A program made the position numbers and the translations under genes. This document shows, piece after piece, positions 47,911 through 57,001 of a DNA stretch of 64,000 bases. The DNA is from Treponema sp. (GTDB taxonomy: Bacteria; Spirochaetota; Spirochaetia; Treponematales; Treponemataceae): the NCBI GenBank assembly GCA_016293645.1, contig JAEDDW010000001.1, positions 45,812 to 109,811 on the forward strand, read 5' to 3'. Under the pieces are notes generated by a model. The model had not been told where the DNA came from. It made no database searches and was given only the letters and a program-made list of their open reading frames with translations. Each line of letters opens with the position of its first letter. Within the stretch, counting starts at the first letter, position 1.

Positions 47911-48941
47911 AGGTTATCTTCTCCTTCCGGGGTTAATTCTTCAAAATCTTCTGATTCCTGTTCATCTATCTTACTGATGATCTGAACAGCTATTTTTTTA
48001 CCTACATTACCTGCCTGACAGTAGAATTTTTTCTGACTGCCGACACTCAAGGTAAGCGGCTCACCTACCTTGATGGTGTTCAACCTGATGACATCCCCGC
48101 ACCTCAAGTTGAGGACATCCCTGATTGGAACATTGATTGAACCGATATCAGCAACAAGCTCCATTTCAACATCAGCAAGTTTTTCCTTGAGAGTACCAAG
48201 GTACTGGGTAGTTGAACTTCTGCGTACAGAAGAGAACCAGAATGATGATGAAAGTTTTGAAACGATAGGTTCAATCGTGATATATGGAATACAGATATTC
48301 ATCATACCTGCTTCTTCACCGATTTTTACTTCAAGAGTAATAAGAATTACCATTTCGTTAGGCGGAACAATCTGTGCAAACTGAGGGTTTGTTTCAATCT
48401 GCTGCAGACGTGGACGAAGATCAATTACCTGTGTCCATGCCTCACGCATGTTTGCAAGGATACGTACGATAATTCCTTCCATTACCGACTGCTCGATATC
48501 AGTAAGGTCACGGTTGACTTTTCCGCCTGTATCACCCTTTCCACCAAAAAGGCGGTCGATGATGATGAATGTAATTTCCGGAGCAATTTCAAGAACTGCA
48601 TTACCCTTCAACGGATCCATGTTGATGACGGCAAGCGTTGTAGGGGTTGGAATGGAACGAATGAATTCCTCATAAGTAAGCTGATCAACAGATGCTACGT
48701 GAACATGAACAAGTGTACGAAGCTGTGCTGAAAGGCTTGTTGTCGTAAGACGGGCAAAAGATTCATGCATGTTTGAAACAGTACGAATCTGTTCCTTTGA
48801 GAATTTGTCCGGTCTTCGGAAGTCGTATATTTTAATGCGTCGGGTGTCTGTGACCGGCTTGAACTCATCGGCTTCACTTTCACCTGTGCTTATCGCCTGG
48901 AGGAGCTGGTCAATTTCATCCTGTGACAGAACTTCATTCAT
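47907..48941 (-). CDS. fliM: Flagellar motor switch protein FliM
   Basis: A 344-residue C-ring protein. The N-terminal LSQDEIDQLLQAI is the CheY-P binding peptide. The middle domain has KIYDFRRPDKFSKEQIRTV and a GGKGDTGG loop (FliG-binding GGxG). The C-terminal SpoA domain reads PIRDVLNLRCGDVIRLN. AAGGTGGG precedes the ATG. It overlaps fliY by four bases. Binding of CheY-P here reverses or pauses the motor. Confidence 0.96.
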   Translation of the reverse strand: MNEVLSQDEIDQLLQAISTGESEADEFKPVTDTRRIKIYDFRRPDKFSKEQIRTVSNMHESFARLTTTSLSAQLRTLVHVHVASVDQLTYEEFIRSIPTPTTLAVINMDPLKGNAVLEIAPEITFIIIDRLFGGKGDTGGKVNRDLTDIEQSVMEGIIVRILANMREAWTQVIDLRPRLQQIETNPQFAQIVPPNEMVILITLEVKIGEEAGMMNICIPYITIEPIVSKLSSSFWFSSVRRSSTTQYLGTLKEKLADVEMELVADIGSINVPIRDVLNLRCGDVIRLNTIKVGEPLTLSVGSQKKFYCQAGNVGKKIAVQIISKIDEQESEDFEELTPEGEDNL

Positions 48942-48965
48942 GTCTTTTTCCCACCTTATATCAGC

Positions 48966-49517
48966 TTACTGCTGAACTACATCTTTTCCTGTAAAACGTA
49001 CGTCGCGAATTCTTGAGTTGCTCAAAATATCGTCGTTAATCTGATCGCGGATCTGCTGCCTGAGGAGTTCCTCATTCTGAGGCTTCAATTCCTCAACTGT
49101 CTGTTCCGAGAAGAAACGACGGAGGAAGTCTATGATCTCAATGCGTCTTTCTGTGATTTCAGAAGATGCTATCTTGTCATCCTTCTTATAACCAAGAGCG
49201 ATAGTAACGCTTACGCTTGCAGGCACTGGATCGCTTGTAGATGTTCTGATCTGATCAAGAGATGTGTACCAGTCATAAGACTCGCGTCTAACAGTATACT
49301 CTTCACTTACTGGAATTGCAGTCTGCTTGTTGCCACCGCCATTTAGAATCTTAACTGTGATTACAACAATAGTAATAATGAAAATTATAGCAGCAACACC
49401 AATGAGAATTAATTTGAGCAGCTGAGGGAAAACACCCTTTGCACCACCCTTTTTTCCGCCAGAAGCCTCACCTTCAAGACCGTCTGTAAGATTACCTGCG
49501 TTATCTTCGTCTGCCAT
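48966..49517 (-). CDS. fliL: Flagellar basal body-associated protein FliL
   Basis: A 183-residue protein with one membrane helix (about residues 32-54) and a periplasmic domain containing SVTIALGYKK and RRIEIIDFLRRFFSEQTVEEL, the FliL stomatin-like fold. It stabilises stators around the motor. GGGAGG precedes the ATG. It lies 24 bp upstream of fliM and 83 bp downstream of motB. Confidence 0.92.
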   Translation of the reverse strand: MADEDNAGNLTDGLEGEASGGKKGGAKGVFPQLLKLILIGVAAIIFIITIVVITVKILNGGGNKQTAIPVSEEYTVRRESYDWYTSLDQIRTSTSDPVPASVSVTIALGYKKDDKIASSEITERRIEIIDFLRRFFSEQTVEELKPQNEELLRQQIRDQINDDILSNSRIRDVRFTGKDVVQQ

Positions 49518-49600
49518 AACAGTCCTCCCAAATTTTAATATTCACTCACTTTTTTTATCGGTATATGAAAAAATTATCTTAGCAAAACTTTATCCGCCAA

Positions 49601-50320
49601 TCAAAAATGTCCATCATCGAGAATGATCACATCCACACGCCTGTTGTAGGCACGGCCTTCCGCCGTATCGTTGCTGAACTTAGGCCTTGTATCAGCATAA
49701 CCCGCAATAGAAAACTGCTGTTCGTTGACTCCAAAATCAGAAAGATAATGAAGCACGTTGGCGGCACGGGCTGCGGAAAGTTCCCAGTTGCTTGGAAATA
49801 CTCCGCCACTTGAAACAGGATGGTTATCCGTATGACCTTCAATACGCCATCTTCTTCCGGCAACCTCCGGAGCTTCAAAGAATTTTGCAAGTCTCAGAAG
49901 CGTTTCCCTGGAATCTTCTATTATTATGTCGGCACTTCCTTCCTCGAAGAAAGAATCCGAAGCAAGGGAAATGATTATTCCACGTTCGTCGCTTGTGATG
50001 GTGATTTTATTGGACTTTACTTCAGGAGCAAAGCTTGAAATGGCTTTTTTCATGGCCGGACCAAGAGCTTTACCCTTTTCCATGGAAGGCAACGCACTGA
50101 CAACATTTCCAAGATCAGCAAGACTTCCTGGGCTGACTGAAACACCCCCACCTGGGTTATTATTGGACAAAGATGCCGACAGCGCGGCCATCTGAACAGC
50201 ATCAGATTCCGAAGGGTCATAAAGCATAACGAAGAAGCAGAGCATGAGAGTGATCATGTCTCCATATGTACCCTGCCACGCGGTTGACGGTTTCGCCGGT
50301 TCTTTTTTTTCTTTTGCCAT
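49601..50320 (-). CDS. motB: Flagellar motor stator protein MotB
   Basis: A 239-residue stator subunit. A single membrane helix holds GDMITLMLCFFVMLYDPS, whose Asp is the ion-binding residue. A plug segment follows, then a C-terminal OmpA-like peptidoglycan-binding domain with RIEGHTDNHP and NWELSAARAANVLHYL. It anchors the stator to the cell wall. GGAG precedes the ATG. It is 17 bp downstream of motA. Confidence 0.96.
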   Translation of the reverse strand: MAKEKKEPAKPSTAWQGTYGDMITLMLCFFVMLYDPSESDAVQMAALSASLSNNNPGGGVSVSPGSLADLGNVVSALPSMEKGKALGPAMKKAISSFAPEVKSNKITITSDERGIIISLASDSFFEEGSADIIIEDSRETLLRLAKFFEAPEVAGRRWRIEGHTDNHPVSSGGVFPSNWELSAARAANVLHYLSDFGVNEQQFSIAGYADTRPKFSNDTAEGRAYNRRVDVIILDDGHF

Positions 50321-50337
50321 CTTCAGTCACTCCGGAA

Positions 50338-51120
50338 CTAGTCTCTAAGGATGTCAGCTTCAATAGCCTTGCGTGACTTAGGATCAAGATATGTAAGAAG
50401 TTTCTGACCAAGAACACGAGGGTTGTCACCGGCCTGAATTGAAAGGATTCCTTCAAGGATCATTTCCTTTGAGTTCATTTCACGTGAATTCTGTGCAAGA
50501 AGTTTTGTAGCAAGAGGACCATAGAGCCAGTTGGCAAGCATGGATCCGTAAAGAGTTGTAATAAGGGCAACGGCCATGTTTGGACCGAGGGAAGACTTGT
50601 CTTCAAGATTATTCAACATACCGATAAGACCGATAACTGTACCAAGCATACCCCAACCTGGAGCGTAACCTGCCCACTGGTTAAGGATACCGGCCCATTC
50701 CATATGGCGGGCTTCTGTCTGTGCCATTTCATTTTCAAGGATCGCACGAATCGCCGAAGCATCGTTACCATCGACCATAAGACGGAGGCCTTCCTTAAGG
50801 AAAGGATCATCAAGATCATCAAGACCTTCTTCAAGAGCAAGGATACCTTCACGCCTTGCCTTCTCCGCAAGGGAAACAAGATTCTGAACAATGTTCTTTT
50901 CACCGTAATCAAAGATCTTCATTGTACGACCGATGATTCCCCAGATTCCAAGAACCATATTTAATGGAGAAGAAATGAACAAAGCCATGTAGGAACCACC
51001 GATAACGATGATAACAGAAGGGATATCAATAATACCGCCGATAGAAGAACCTGATGAAAAAACACCAAGCAAAACCATGGCAATACCACCAATAAAACCA
51101 ATAATTGTCGCCAAATCCAT
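50338..51120 (-). CDS. motA: Flagellar motor stator protein MotA
   Basis: A 260-residue stator subunit with four membrane helices: two at the N-terminus and two at about residues 150-205 (PGWGMLGTVIGLIGML and MAVALITTLYGSMLANWLYGP). The cytoplasmic loop between carries the charged residues that touch FliG (REGILALEEGLDDLDD). Five MotA surround two MotB. GGGAGG lies before the ATG. It follows flbD by 36 bp. Confidence 0.96.
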   Translation of the reverse strand: MDLATIIGFIGGIAMVLLGVFSSGSSIGGIIDIPSVIIVIGGSYMALFISSPLNMVLGIWGIIGRTMKIFDYGEKNIVQNLVSLAEKARREGILALEEGLDDLDDPFLKEGLRLMVDGNDASAIRAILENEMAQTEARHMEWAGILNQWAGYAPGWGMLGTVIGLIGMLNNLEDKSSLGPNMAVALITTLYGSMLANWLYGPLATKLLAQNSREMNSKEMILEGILSIQAGDNPRVLGQKLLTYLDPKSRKAIEADILRD

Positions 51121-51156
51121 TTATGTTTCCTCCCAAAAACACAGAAAACTTACCAA

Positions 51157-51348
51157 TCAAAGTTCCTGCATGCCAATTTTTTTTCTATAAGCTACGATTC
51201 TTTCAATGATTTCTTCAGGACTTTCCTGAACTACAACCTTTTTACCCGACAAAAGAGCAAGCGTCAGATCAGGATTCACTTCCATAGATTCAATCTGATG
51301 AGGATTCACCCAATACTTTTTCCCATTTAAACGGGTAACTTCAATCAT
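51157..51348 (-). CDS. flbD: Flagellar protein FlbD
   Basis: A 63-residue protein of the FlbD family, always found next to motA in spirochetes and clostridia. It reads MIEVTRLNGKKYWVNPHQIESME, then a central strand with SGKKVVVQES and a final helix. Its function is unknown. No ribosome site precedes the ATG, but a sigma70-type promoter lies just upstream, so a very short or absent leader is likely. Now first gene of the motA-motB-fliL-fliM-fliY segment. Confidence 0.92.
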   Translation of the reverse strand: MIEVTRLNGKKYWVNPHQIESMEVNPDLTLALLSGKKVVVQESPEEIIERIVAYRKKIGMQEL

Positions 51349-51357
51349 AACTATACA

Positions 51358-51386
51358 ATAATGAACTGTAAAGTTAGAATCGTCAA
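51358..51386 (-). promoter_or_regulatory. Promoter of the flbD-motAB-fliLMY segment
   Basis: On the minus strand TTGACG (51386-51381), a 17-bp spacer and CATTAT (51363-51358) lie 9 nt before the flbD ATG. The -35 box matches consensus at five of six positions and the -10 at four. No ribosome site lies between it and the start codon. Confidence 0.5.
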
Positions 51387-51538
51387 GTATATTATCGGTA
51401 TTTTTTTCCGCATCTTGATGGCACCAGTCATCATAATCATGATTTTCATCCGGACAAGGGCACTTTCATTGGTTCAGCAGGAAAAAAATGGAATTAATAA
51501 AATTATTGTTATACTTATAACAAACGGGTTTTTTTTAC

Positions 51539-51567
51539 TTGCAATATTCAGGGATAGAAAGTAAATT
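51539..51567 (+). promoter_or_regulatory. Promoter of the two-component system
   Basis: TTGCAA (51539-51544), a 17-bp spacer and TAAATT (51562-51567) are followed by 8 nt and the response-regulator ATG. There is no ribosome site in those 8 nt. Each box matches consensus at four positions. Confidence 0.45.
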
Positions 51568-51575
51568 CTCTATAT

Positions 51576-52268
51576 ATGAAAACACAGATACTTGTAATTG
51601 AAGATGTACCTGATATGTCCCAGCTCATTTGTCTTTACATGACTAACGCTGGTTTTGAAACTACAGCCTGTGAAAAGGCAGAAGACGCCCTTAAAAAGAT
51701 AGAAGATGGATATATACCGGATCTGATTCTCCTCGACCTGAACCTCCCTGGAATGAGCGGGTTTGAATTCCTCAAGAAATTCAGAGCCAGCTACAAGCCT
51801 ACAATTCCGGTAATGATTGTTTCCGCAAGGGATGCCGACGACGACATCATTGAAGCATTGGGAAATGGCGCCGATGAATTTGTCACAAAACCATTCAGCC
51901 CTAAGGTCCTTGTCGCAAAAGTTCAGGCCCGACTCGCACGTCTGAGCGCAACAGAAGCTTCTGTGGAAGAGACGATCAAGTTCGGTCCATATACACTTTT
52001 CTGCAACAGCTGTGTACTTAAAAGAGGTTCCGAGAAGATCGCACTTTCAACAAAAGAATATGAAGTTCTCGAATACCTTGCAAGAAACAGCACTACTCCC
52101 GTCACACCGGAACAGATCTACAATGCGGTCTGGAAGACTCAGTTTGGTGACATGACAGCCGTCGGCGTGTACATTCAGAGATTGAGAAAAAAGATCGAAG
52201 ATGACCCGGCTTCTCCGAAACATATCGTCACAATGTTTGGAATGGGATACAAGTTCAACATTCAGTAG
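51576..52268 (+). CDS. OmpR-family response regulator
   Basis: A 230-residue regulator. The receiver domain has acidic pocket EDVPD, the phosphoacceptor Asp in LILLDLNLPGMSG and the Lys in VTKPFSP. The C-terminal winged helix reads LSTKEYEVLEYLA and GVYIQRLRKKIEDDP, typical of OmpR/PhoB. It is transcribed against the surrounding motility genes and paired with the downstream kinase, but a terminator-like hairpin stands between them. The signal and target genes are unknown. Confidence 0.95.
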   Translation: MKTQILVIEDVPDMSQLICLYMTNAGFETTACEKAEDALKKIEDGYIPDLILLDLNLPGMSGFEFLKKFRASYKPTIPVMIVSARDADDDIIEALGNGADEFVTKPFSPKVLVAKVQARLARLSATEASVEETIKFGPYTLFCNSCVLKRGSEKIALSTKEYEVLEYLARNSTTPVTPEQIYNAVWKTQFGDMTAVGVYIQRLRKKIEDDPASPKHIVTMFGMGYKFNIQ

Positions 52269-52290
52269 AAAAACATCAAGACTATAAACC

Positions 52291-52328
52291 ATGCAGCTAT
52301 GAATACAATTCGTGGCTGCATTTTTTTT
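52291..52328 (+). terminator. Terminator-like hairpin between response regulator and kinase
   Basis: ATGCAGCTATGAAT (52291-52304), loop ACA and ATTCGTGGCTGCAT (52308-52321) form a continuous 14-bp stem with two G-U pairs, followed by eight T. It ends just 3 nt before the kinase ribosome site AGGA (52332-52335). It should lower kinase expression relative to the regulator. Confidence 0.85.
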
Positions 52329-52341
52329 CGCAGGATTTCCT

Positions 52342-53757
52342 ATGAAGATAAAAAAACAGCTTTCATCGATAGTCATTATTCTTGTCATATTGCCTTTGAT
52401 TTCATCAATAGTGATCCCCCTGTATTTTCATTTCACATCAGAAAAGGCAAACTTCACAAGAAAATTCAACATTGCAAAAGAAAACAACATCGTAGCTTTC
52501 TCTGAAAAAGGATGGAAGACTCTTGACAGGCACATTGATACAGTTCCGCCTGATGCAGAAATACTGATAATCTACAGAGACATTGCTGTAGTTTCATCGA
52601 TAAAAGGAATAACGACAGGAGATAAATTCAACTCTGAAAACTATTTTGAAACATTGAAAAGCACAAGGACAGACTACAATTACCAGGTTCATTATTTCAA
52701 CGTTGTGGATGGAGACATTTTTATAAGCCCAAATCTTGGAATCTCCACAATTGTTTTCAACAACACCCACGAAAACAGCGGTTTCATCATATCAAGATTT
52801 GAAATCTCAAACAGACATGGATTCCGCGTCAGAAGGATAAGGAGAAACATCATATTCTACACAACCCTTTTCCTCATAGAATTCATTTTCATCTTTTTTT
52901 TAAGGCATGTTTTAAAGATCATACTTAATTCAGTAATACGACTGAAAAGTGCTACGGAGAATATAATCGCAGGAGACATGGAGACTCCCATCGACACGGC
53001 AATAAGCCGCAGTGAAGCAGATGAAATTTCAAGTCTGGCGGAAAACCTTGAGGAAATGAGGCTTGCCTTGAAGGAATCAAAAGAACGAAGATCAAGATTC
53101 ATAATGGGAATAAGCCATGATCTTAGAACCCCAGTGGCACTTATAAAAGGATATTCGGAAGCGATCCAGGACGGAGTAATAAGCGGAGACAACGTTAGAA
53201 ATTCCGTGGCTCTCATAAACCAGAACGCAGAACGTCTTGAAGAAATGATCAACGAACTCATAAATTATGTTAAATTGAGAAACATCGACTGGAAACATAC
53301 TCTTGAAAAAGTTGAGCTCAAACCTATGTTCCAGGCATTTCTTCGTAACATGGAATGTGCCTCTGAGGTTTTCAAGAGAAACATAAGCGGAAATCTGGAC
53401 ATTCCTGATGGACTTAAAATCTCCCTCGACCAGAATCTTATGCACCGTGTTGTCGAAAATCTTTTTTCGAATGCCTTGAGATATACGAAGGAAAATGATT
53501 CGATCCAATTGAATGCATGGATCAATGACAATGGAGTGCCTGTATTTTCCATAAAGGACAGCGGTATCGGAATTCCAAAGAAGGATCAGAAAAAAATTTT
53601 TGAGCTTTTCTACCGTTCATCAAATTCAAGACGGGAAAACGGGATCGGAATCGGCCTTGCCGTAGTGAAGACCGTTGTGGAAACCCACGGATGGGAAATA
53701 GAAGTCAGATCAGAACCAAAAAAAGGAACCGAATTCGTGATTACAATGTGTCAATGA
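52342..53757 (+). CDS. Membrane sensor histidine kinase
   Basis: A 471-residue kinase with membrane helices at about residues 8-28 and 172-192 enclosing a 140-residue periplasmic sensor without a recognised fold. A HAMP domain follows, then the H-box MGISHDLRTPVALIKGYSEAI with the phospho-His, and the ATPase domain with NLFSNALRYT (N box), DSGIGIP (G1) and RENGIGIGLAVVK (G2). The ATG at 52342 is chosen because AGGA lies 6 nt upstream; an in-frame GTG at 52312 falls inside the hairpin. Its 3' end overlaps the convergent miaA by 17 bp. Confidence 0.95.
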   Translation: MKIKKQLSSIVIILVILPLISSIVIPLYFHFTSEKANFTRKFNIAKENNIVAFSEKGWKTLDRHIDTVPPDAEILIIYRDIAVVSSIKGITTGDKFNSENYFETLKSTRTDYNYQVHYFNVVDGDIFISPNLGISTIVFNNTHENSGFIISRFEISNRHGFRVRRIRRNIIFYTTLFLIEFIFIFFLRHVLKIILNSVIRLKSATENIIAGDMETPIDTAISRSEADEISSLAENLEEMRLALKESKERRSRFIMGISHDLRTPVALIKGYSEAIQDGVISGDNVRNSVALINQNAERLEEMINELINYVKLRNIDWKHTLEKVELKPMFQAFLRNMECASEVFKRNISGNLDIPDGLKISLDQNLMHRVVENLFSNALRYTKENDSIQLNAWINDNGVPVFSIKDSGIGIPKKDQKKIFELFYRSSNSRRENGIGIGLAVVKTVVETHGWEIEVRSEPKKGTEFVITMCQ

Positions 53758-54670
53758 ATTCCATGATGAGAGATACAATTTTCTCAGTATCATCAGCGCC
53801 GACAGTAATGGCTCCGGGTATTCCTTTCATGAATGTATATTGCTTTTTTGCGTAGTGATGGCTGTCATTCTTTATCTTTAAGATCAGCTCATCCCTTGCA
53901 ATGTTTTCTATGAAGAACTCGCTATAACCGATGGCTTTCATGGCAGGAGCATCCTTTCCGTATCCATTTTTTTTAAGCATGTCAACTTCAGCTTCAAGCC
54001 CTTCGTCGAACATACTGTCAACGCGCTGATCAATGCGTTCATAAAGTTCTTCTTTGGGACGGTCAAGGATGATCGTAAGAAACCTGTAATGAGTCCTCAA
54101 TTCAGAAGGCATTTTGTATGAACTTAAAACTTTTCCTGATGTATAGAAAACTTCAAGGGCACGGCATATTCTATATTCATCGTTAGGATTTATCTTTTCA
54201 GCACTGGCAGGATCTATTACCTTCAGTTCTGCATAAAGACTTTCCTTACCGCAGGATGCAAGTCTTTCCTTTACCTGATTTCTGATCTGAGGATTGCTTT
54301 CAGGAGTCTCAGGAGCTCCAAGGAGAAAATTTCTGATATAAAATCCGGTGCCGCCGCATAAAACCGGAACATTGCCCCTGGCCCAGATTTCTTCACAAAG
54401 ACCATCCGCAATCTCCATGAATTCACCAAGTCCAAACTGAACGTCTGGTTCAACAAAATCAACCATGTGATATGGAACAAGACTTCTCTCAGCCTGCGTA
54501 GGTTTTGCAGTACCTATGTCGAGTTTCTTATATACGGCCTGACTGTCACAGCTGATTATCTCAGCTTTTCTTTTAAAATCAAAAAGACTGCCGCTACCGA
54601 AAAGATCGACAGTCAAGGCAGTCTTTCCACAGGCTGTAGGTGCAAATATTACAATTACAGGAACAGCCAT
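53741..54670 (-). CDS. miaA: tRNA dimethylallyltransferase
   Basis: MiaA adds dimethylallyl to A37 of tRNAs reading codons that start with U. A 309-residue P-loop enzyme with FAPTACGKTAL (in place of the more common GPTASGKT), ISCDSQAVYKKLDIGTAKPT, YHMVDFVEP and GGTGFYIRNFL. The DMAPP-binding and tRNA domains are complete. It lies 5 bp after rpoZ. The substrate comes from the non-mevalonate pathway, represented here by ispG. Confidence 0.95.
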   Translation of the reverse strand: MAVPVIVIFAPTACGKTALTVDLFGSGSLFDFKRKAEIISCDSQAVYKKLDIGTAKPTQAERSLVPYHMVDFVEPDVQFGLGEFMEIADGLCEEIWARGNVPVLCGGTGFYIRNFLLGAPETPESNPQIRNQVKERLASCGKESLYAELKVIDPASAEKINPNDEYRICRALEVFYTSGKVLSSYKMPSELRTHYRFLTIILDRPKEELYERIDQRVDSMFDEGLEAEVDMLKKNGYGKDAPAMKAIGYSEFFIENIARDELILKIKNDSHHYAKKQYTFMKGIPGAITVGADDTEKIVSLIMEFIDTL

Positions 54671-54675
54671 ATAAT

Positions 54676-54897
54676 CTAGTTTACTTTATTTTCAATAGCG
54701 TACTGTACTTCACCAGTAAAAAGCTGACGTGCTGCAAGGCTTACAACCTTACCGTCATTCTCCTCTACAATGCTGGAAACTTCAGGATCATCATACATGG
54801 CAAGCTTAGCAAGCTGATATGCGCGGCGACTGGCAGCAACTGTGATTCCGTACATTCCGCCCTTGAATTTAGCAAGATCTTCTAATGGAAAAATCAT
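54676..54897 (-). CDS. rpoZ: RNA polymerase omega subunit
   Basis: A 73-residue omega subunit. It begins MIFPLEDLAKFKGGMYGITVAASRRA, the N-terminal region matching omega's conserved RY-x-L-V-x-x-A-A-x-R-A pattern in the spirochete version, and ends TGEVQYAIENKVN. Omega helps beta-prime fold. The ATG at 54897 follows GAGGGG with 7 nt spacing; the frame extends five codons upstream from a TTG. The rpoZ-miaA pair is separated from flgE by a terminator. Confidence 0.85.
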   Translation of the reverse strand: MIFPLEDLAKFKGGMYGITVAASRRAYQLAKLAMYDDPEVSSIVEENDGKVVSLAARQLFTGEVQYAIENKVN

Positions 54898-54975
54898 CAA
54901 GACACCCCTCAAATAAAGTAATTAATTATAAACATTATTTCAACCTATTGCAATATATCAAAGGTCTGCTGGAAT

Positions 54976-55012
54976 AAAAAAAGCTGCACAAACGAGGGTT
55001 CATCTGTGCAGC
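54976..55012 (-). terminator. Rho-independent terminator after flgE
   Basis: On the minus strand GCTGCACA and TGTGCAGC form a perfect 8-bp stem with a 14-nt loop, followed by TTTTTTTATT. It lies about 50 bp after the flgE stop. It ends the flbB-fliK-flgD-flgE unit before rpoZ. Confidence 0.88.
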
Positions 55013-55059
55013 AAGGTTGGGTATATCTAAAAACAGTTGATACTATTGTTTAGCCGATA

Positions 55060-56451
55060 TTAGCGCTTAAGGCTGAGGACTGTCTCAAGGAGACTGTCGC
55101 CTGTCTGGATCGTCTTTGCGTTTGATTCGAAACCACGCTGAGTTACGATCATGTCTGTAAGCTGTTCAGTAAGATCAACGTTTGACATTTCAAGTGTACC
55201 GGCCATGATCTTACCCTTTCCCTGAGTAGAGCTTTCACCGATGTTTGCCATGCCTGAGTTGATGCTTTCTGCATATGTATTGTCACCCTTCTTTTCAAGA
55301 CCACCCTGGTTTGTGAAAGATGCCATCGCAACCTGGCCGATTGTGCGTACAGAACCATTTGAATAAACGCCTGTGATCACACCGCTCTGGTCAATCTTGA
55401 AGTTGTCAAGGTAACCAAGCTTGTATCCGTCCTGGAAGTTAGCCTTTGTCGTAGACTTTGAAGCAGCCTGTGTGATTGTGTTTTCCATGCTGCCGATTGT
55501 TCCAAGGTTAAGGTTGAAAGAATGGCGGTATGGATTTCCGTCTGCATCAGCATTTGAATCTGCAACTGTATAAGATGCCTGAAGAACAATTTCACCTTCT
55601 GGGTTTGACTGGTTTCCTGCGCTGTCTACAACAGAAGCAAGCTTACCTGTGTTGTCAAAGTTAAGTGTATATGTGTTCTGCATTCCGTCTGTTCCGCCAA
55701 AACCGATTCTTGTCTGTGTGAATTCAGCGTTGTCTGGATCAACATTTACAGTTACTGTCCACTGGTTTGGATTTCCTGGAACTTTGGCAAAGTTCATCTG
55801 CACCTGATGTGGATTTCCATATGTGTCATAGATATTGATTTCTGTCTGCCAGGTTCCTTCGATAACCTGGTCTGCAGTAGGATTTTCTGGAATTTCAGGA
55901 GTGTTCTTGTTGAGGTTACAGAAATACTTTACGTTTTCTGTTGCCTTTGGAGGATCCTTCTGTCCTACAGGAATCACAAGGTCTGTTGGAGTTGCTGAAG
56001 TGCGGACAATCTGACGTCCGTTTACGTTTTCAGCCATCCAGCCCTGTACTCTCATTCCGTTTGCAGGATTTACAAGAGTTCCGTTTGAGTCAGTACCGAA
56101 TACACCGGCACGTGTATAGAATGTCTGGTCTCCGTTCTTCATCACGAAGAAACCGTTACCCTGGATTGCAAGGTCAGTTCCGTTTCCAGTTGTCTGGAGA
56201 TTTCCCTGTGTAAAGATTGTGTCGATAGTTGCGACACTCATACCAAGCCCAACTTCCTTAGGGTTTACACCACCCACTTCTTCTGTTGGACGGGCAGCAC
56301 CACTAAGCTGCTGGCTGATCATGTCCTGGAAAGTTGCACGGCCCTTTTTAAAACCGTATGTGTTTACGTTGGAAATGTTGTTTCCGATTACGTCCATTCT
56401 TGTCTGGTGGTTCTGTAATCCCGAAACACCTGCATACAATGATCTCATCAT
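55060..56451 (-). CDS. flgE: Flagellar hook protein FlgE
   Basis: A 463-residue hook subunit. The N-terminal rod-type helix reads [32 protein letters not shown] and the C-terminus has [29 protein letters not shown], both needed for D0 packing. By my count Lys165 and Cys178 are present (GQKDPP and YFCNLNK), the pair that forms the lysinoalanine cross-link between hook subunits in Treponema denticola. The hook should therefore be covalently stabilised. GAGGGT lies before the ATG. It is last in its transcription unit. Confidence 0.97.
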   Translation of the reverse strand: MMRSLYAGVSGLQNHQTRMDVIGNNISNVNTYGFKKGRATFQDMISQQLSGAARPTEEVGGVNPKEVGLGMSVATIDTIFTQGNLQTTGNGTDLAIQGNGFFVMKNGDQTFYTRAGVFGTDSNGTLVNPANGMRVQGWMAENVNGRQIVRTSATPTDLVIPVGQKDPPKATENVKYFCNLNKNTPEIPENPTADQVIEGTWQTEINIYDTYGNPHQVQMNFAKVPGNPNQWTVTVNVDPDNAEFTQTRIGFGGTDGMQNTYTLNFDNTGKLASVVDSAGNQSNPEGEIVLQASYTVADSNADADGNPYRHSFNLNLGTIGSMENTITQAASKSTTKANFQDGYKLGYLDNFKIDQSGVITGVYSNGSVRTIGQVAMASFTNQGGLEKKGDNTYAESINSGMANIGESSTQGKGKIMAGTLEMSNVDLTEQLTDMIVTQRGFESNAKTIQTGDSLLETVLSLKR

Positions 56452-56527
56452 AAAGATACCCTCTTTTGATTTTTGTTTTTATTTACCCAATATATCAAGA
56501 CCGCAAACTGCAGTCCCCATACCAATC

Positions 56528-56977
56528 TTAGTTGCCGTATACGGCTGTGATCTGCTTCATGTCGTAGTACATGTTTCCAACGCGAACCTGTGGATTCTGT
56601 CCGTAGGTCACCGCTTCTACAACACCAGTAGTTGATGTATCGCCGATGGCAATATCGACAGTCTTGCCGATTGTATTTACCCCCTGTGCAGAAACAAGCA
56701 TCTGGTTCATCTTTGCAAATTCCTGATTCATGTTTGTCATCTGCTCGAGAGAGCTGAACTGTGCCATCTGAGCAATCATCTGAGTATTGTCAGTAGGTTT
56801 TGTCGGATCCTGATGTGAAAGCTGGGTGATCAAAAGCTTGAGAAAGTCATCTTTTCCAAGCTCATGTGATGGCTTGCGGCCTTCAACAACAAGAGACTTG
56901 TTGAAAGAATCAACCTGCATGTTAAGAGCTGCCATTTCCTGGGCGCTCAACTTTGAATTCAACTGGATTCCGTCCAT
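56528..56977 (-). CDS. flgD: Flagellar hook assembly scaffold FlgD
   Basis: A 149-residue protein, shorter than enterobacterial FlgD and equal to the spirochete form. It carries LGKDDFLKLLITQLSHQDPTKPTDNTQMIAQMAQFSSLEQM, the hallmark N-terminal segment, and a short beta domain after it. FlgD caps the growing hook. GAGGGT precedes the ATG. It follows fliK by 24 bp and precedes flgE by 76 bp. Confidence 0.95.
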   Translation of the reverse strand: MDGIQLNSKLSAQEMAALNMQVDSFNKSLVVEGRKPSHELGKDDFLKLLITQLSHQDPTKPTDNTQMIAQMAQFSSLEQMTNMNQEFAKMNQMLVSAQGVNTIGKTVDIAIGDTSTTGVVEAVTYGQNPQVRVGNMYYDMKQITAVYGN

Positions 56978-57001
56978 TTTTCTACCCTCTTTTATATACC
57001 C

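Noticed and set aside
51361..51564. Open frame of 67 codons with two hydrophobic stretches between flbD and the response regulator
   Set aside because: It overlaps the predicted flbD promoter, has no ribosome site and lies in AT-rich spacer sequence where hydrophobic codons arise by chance.
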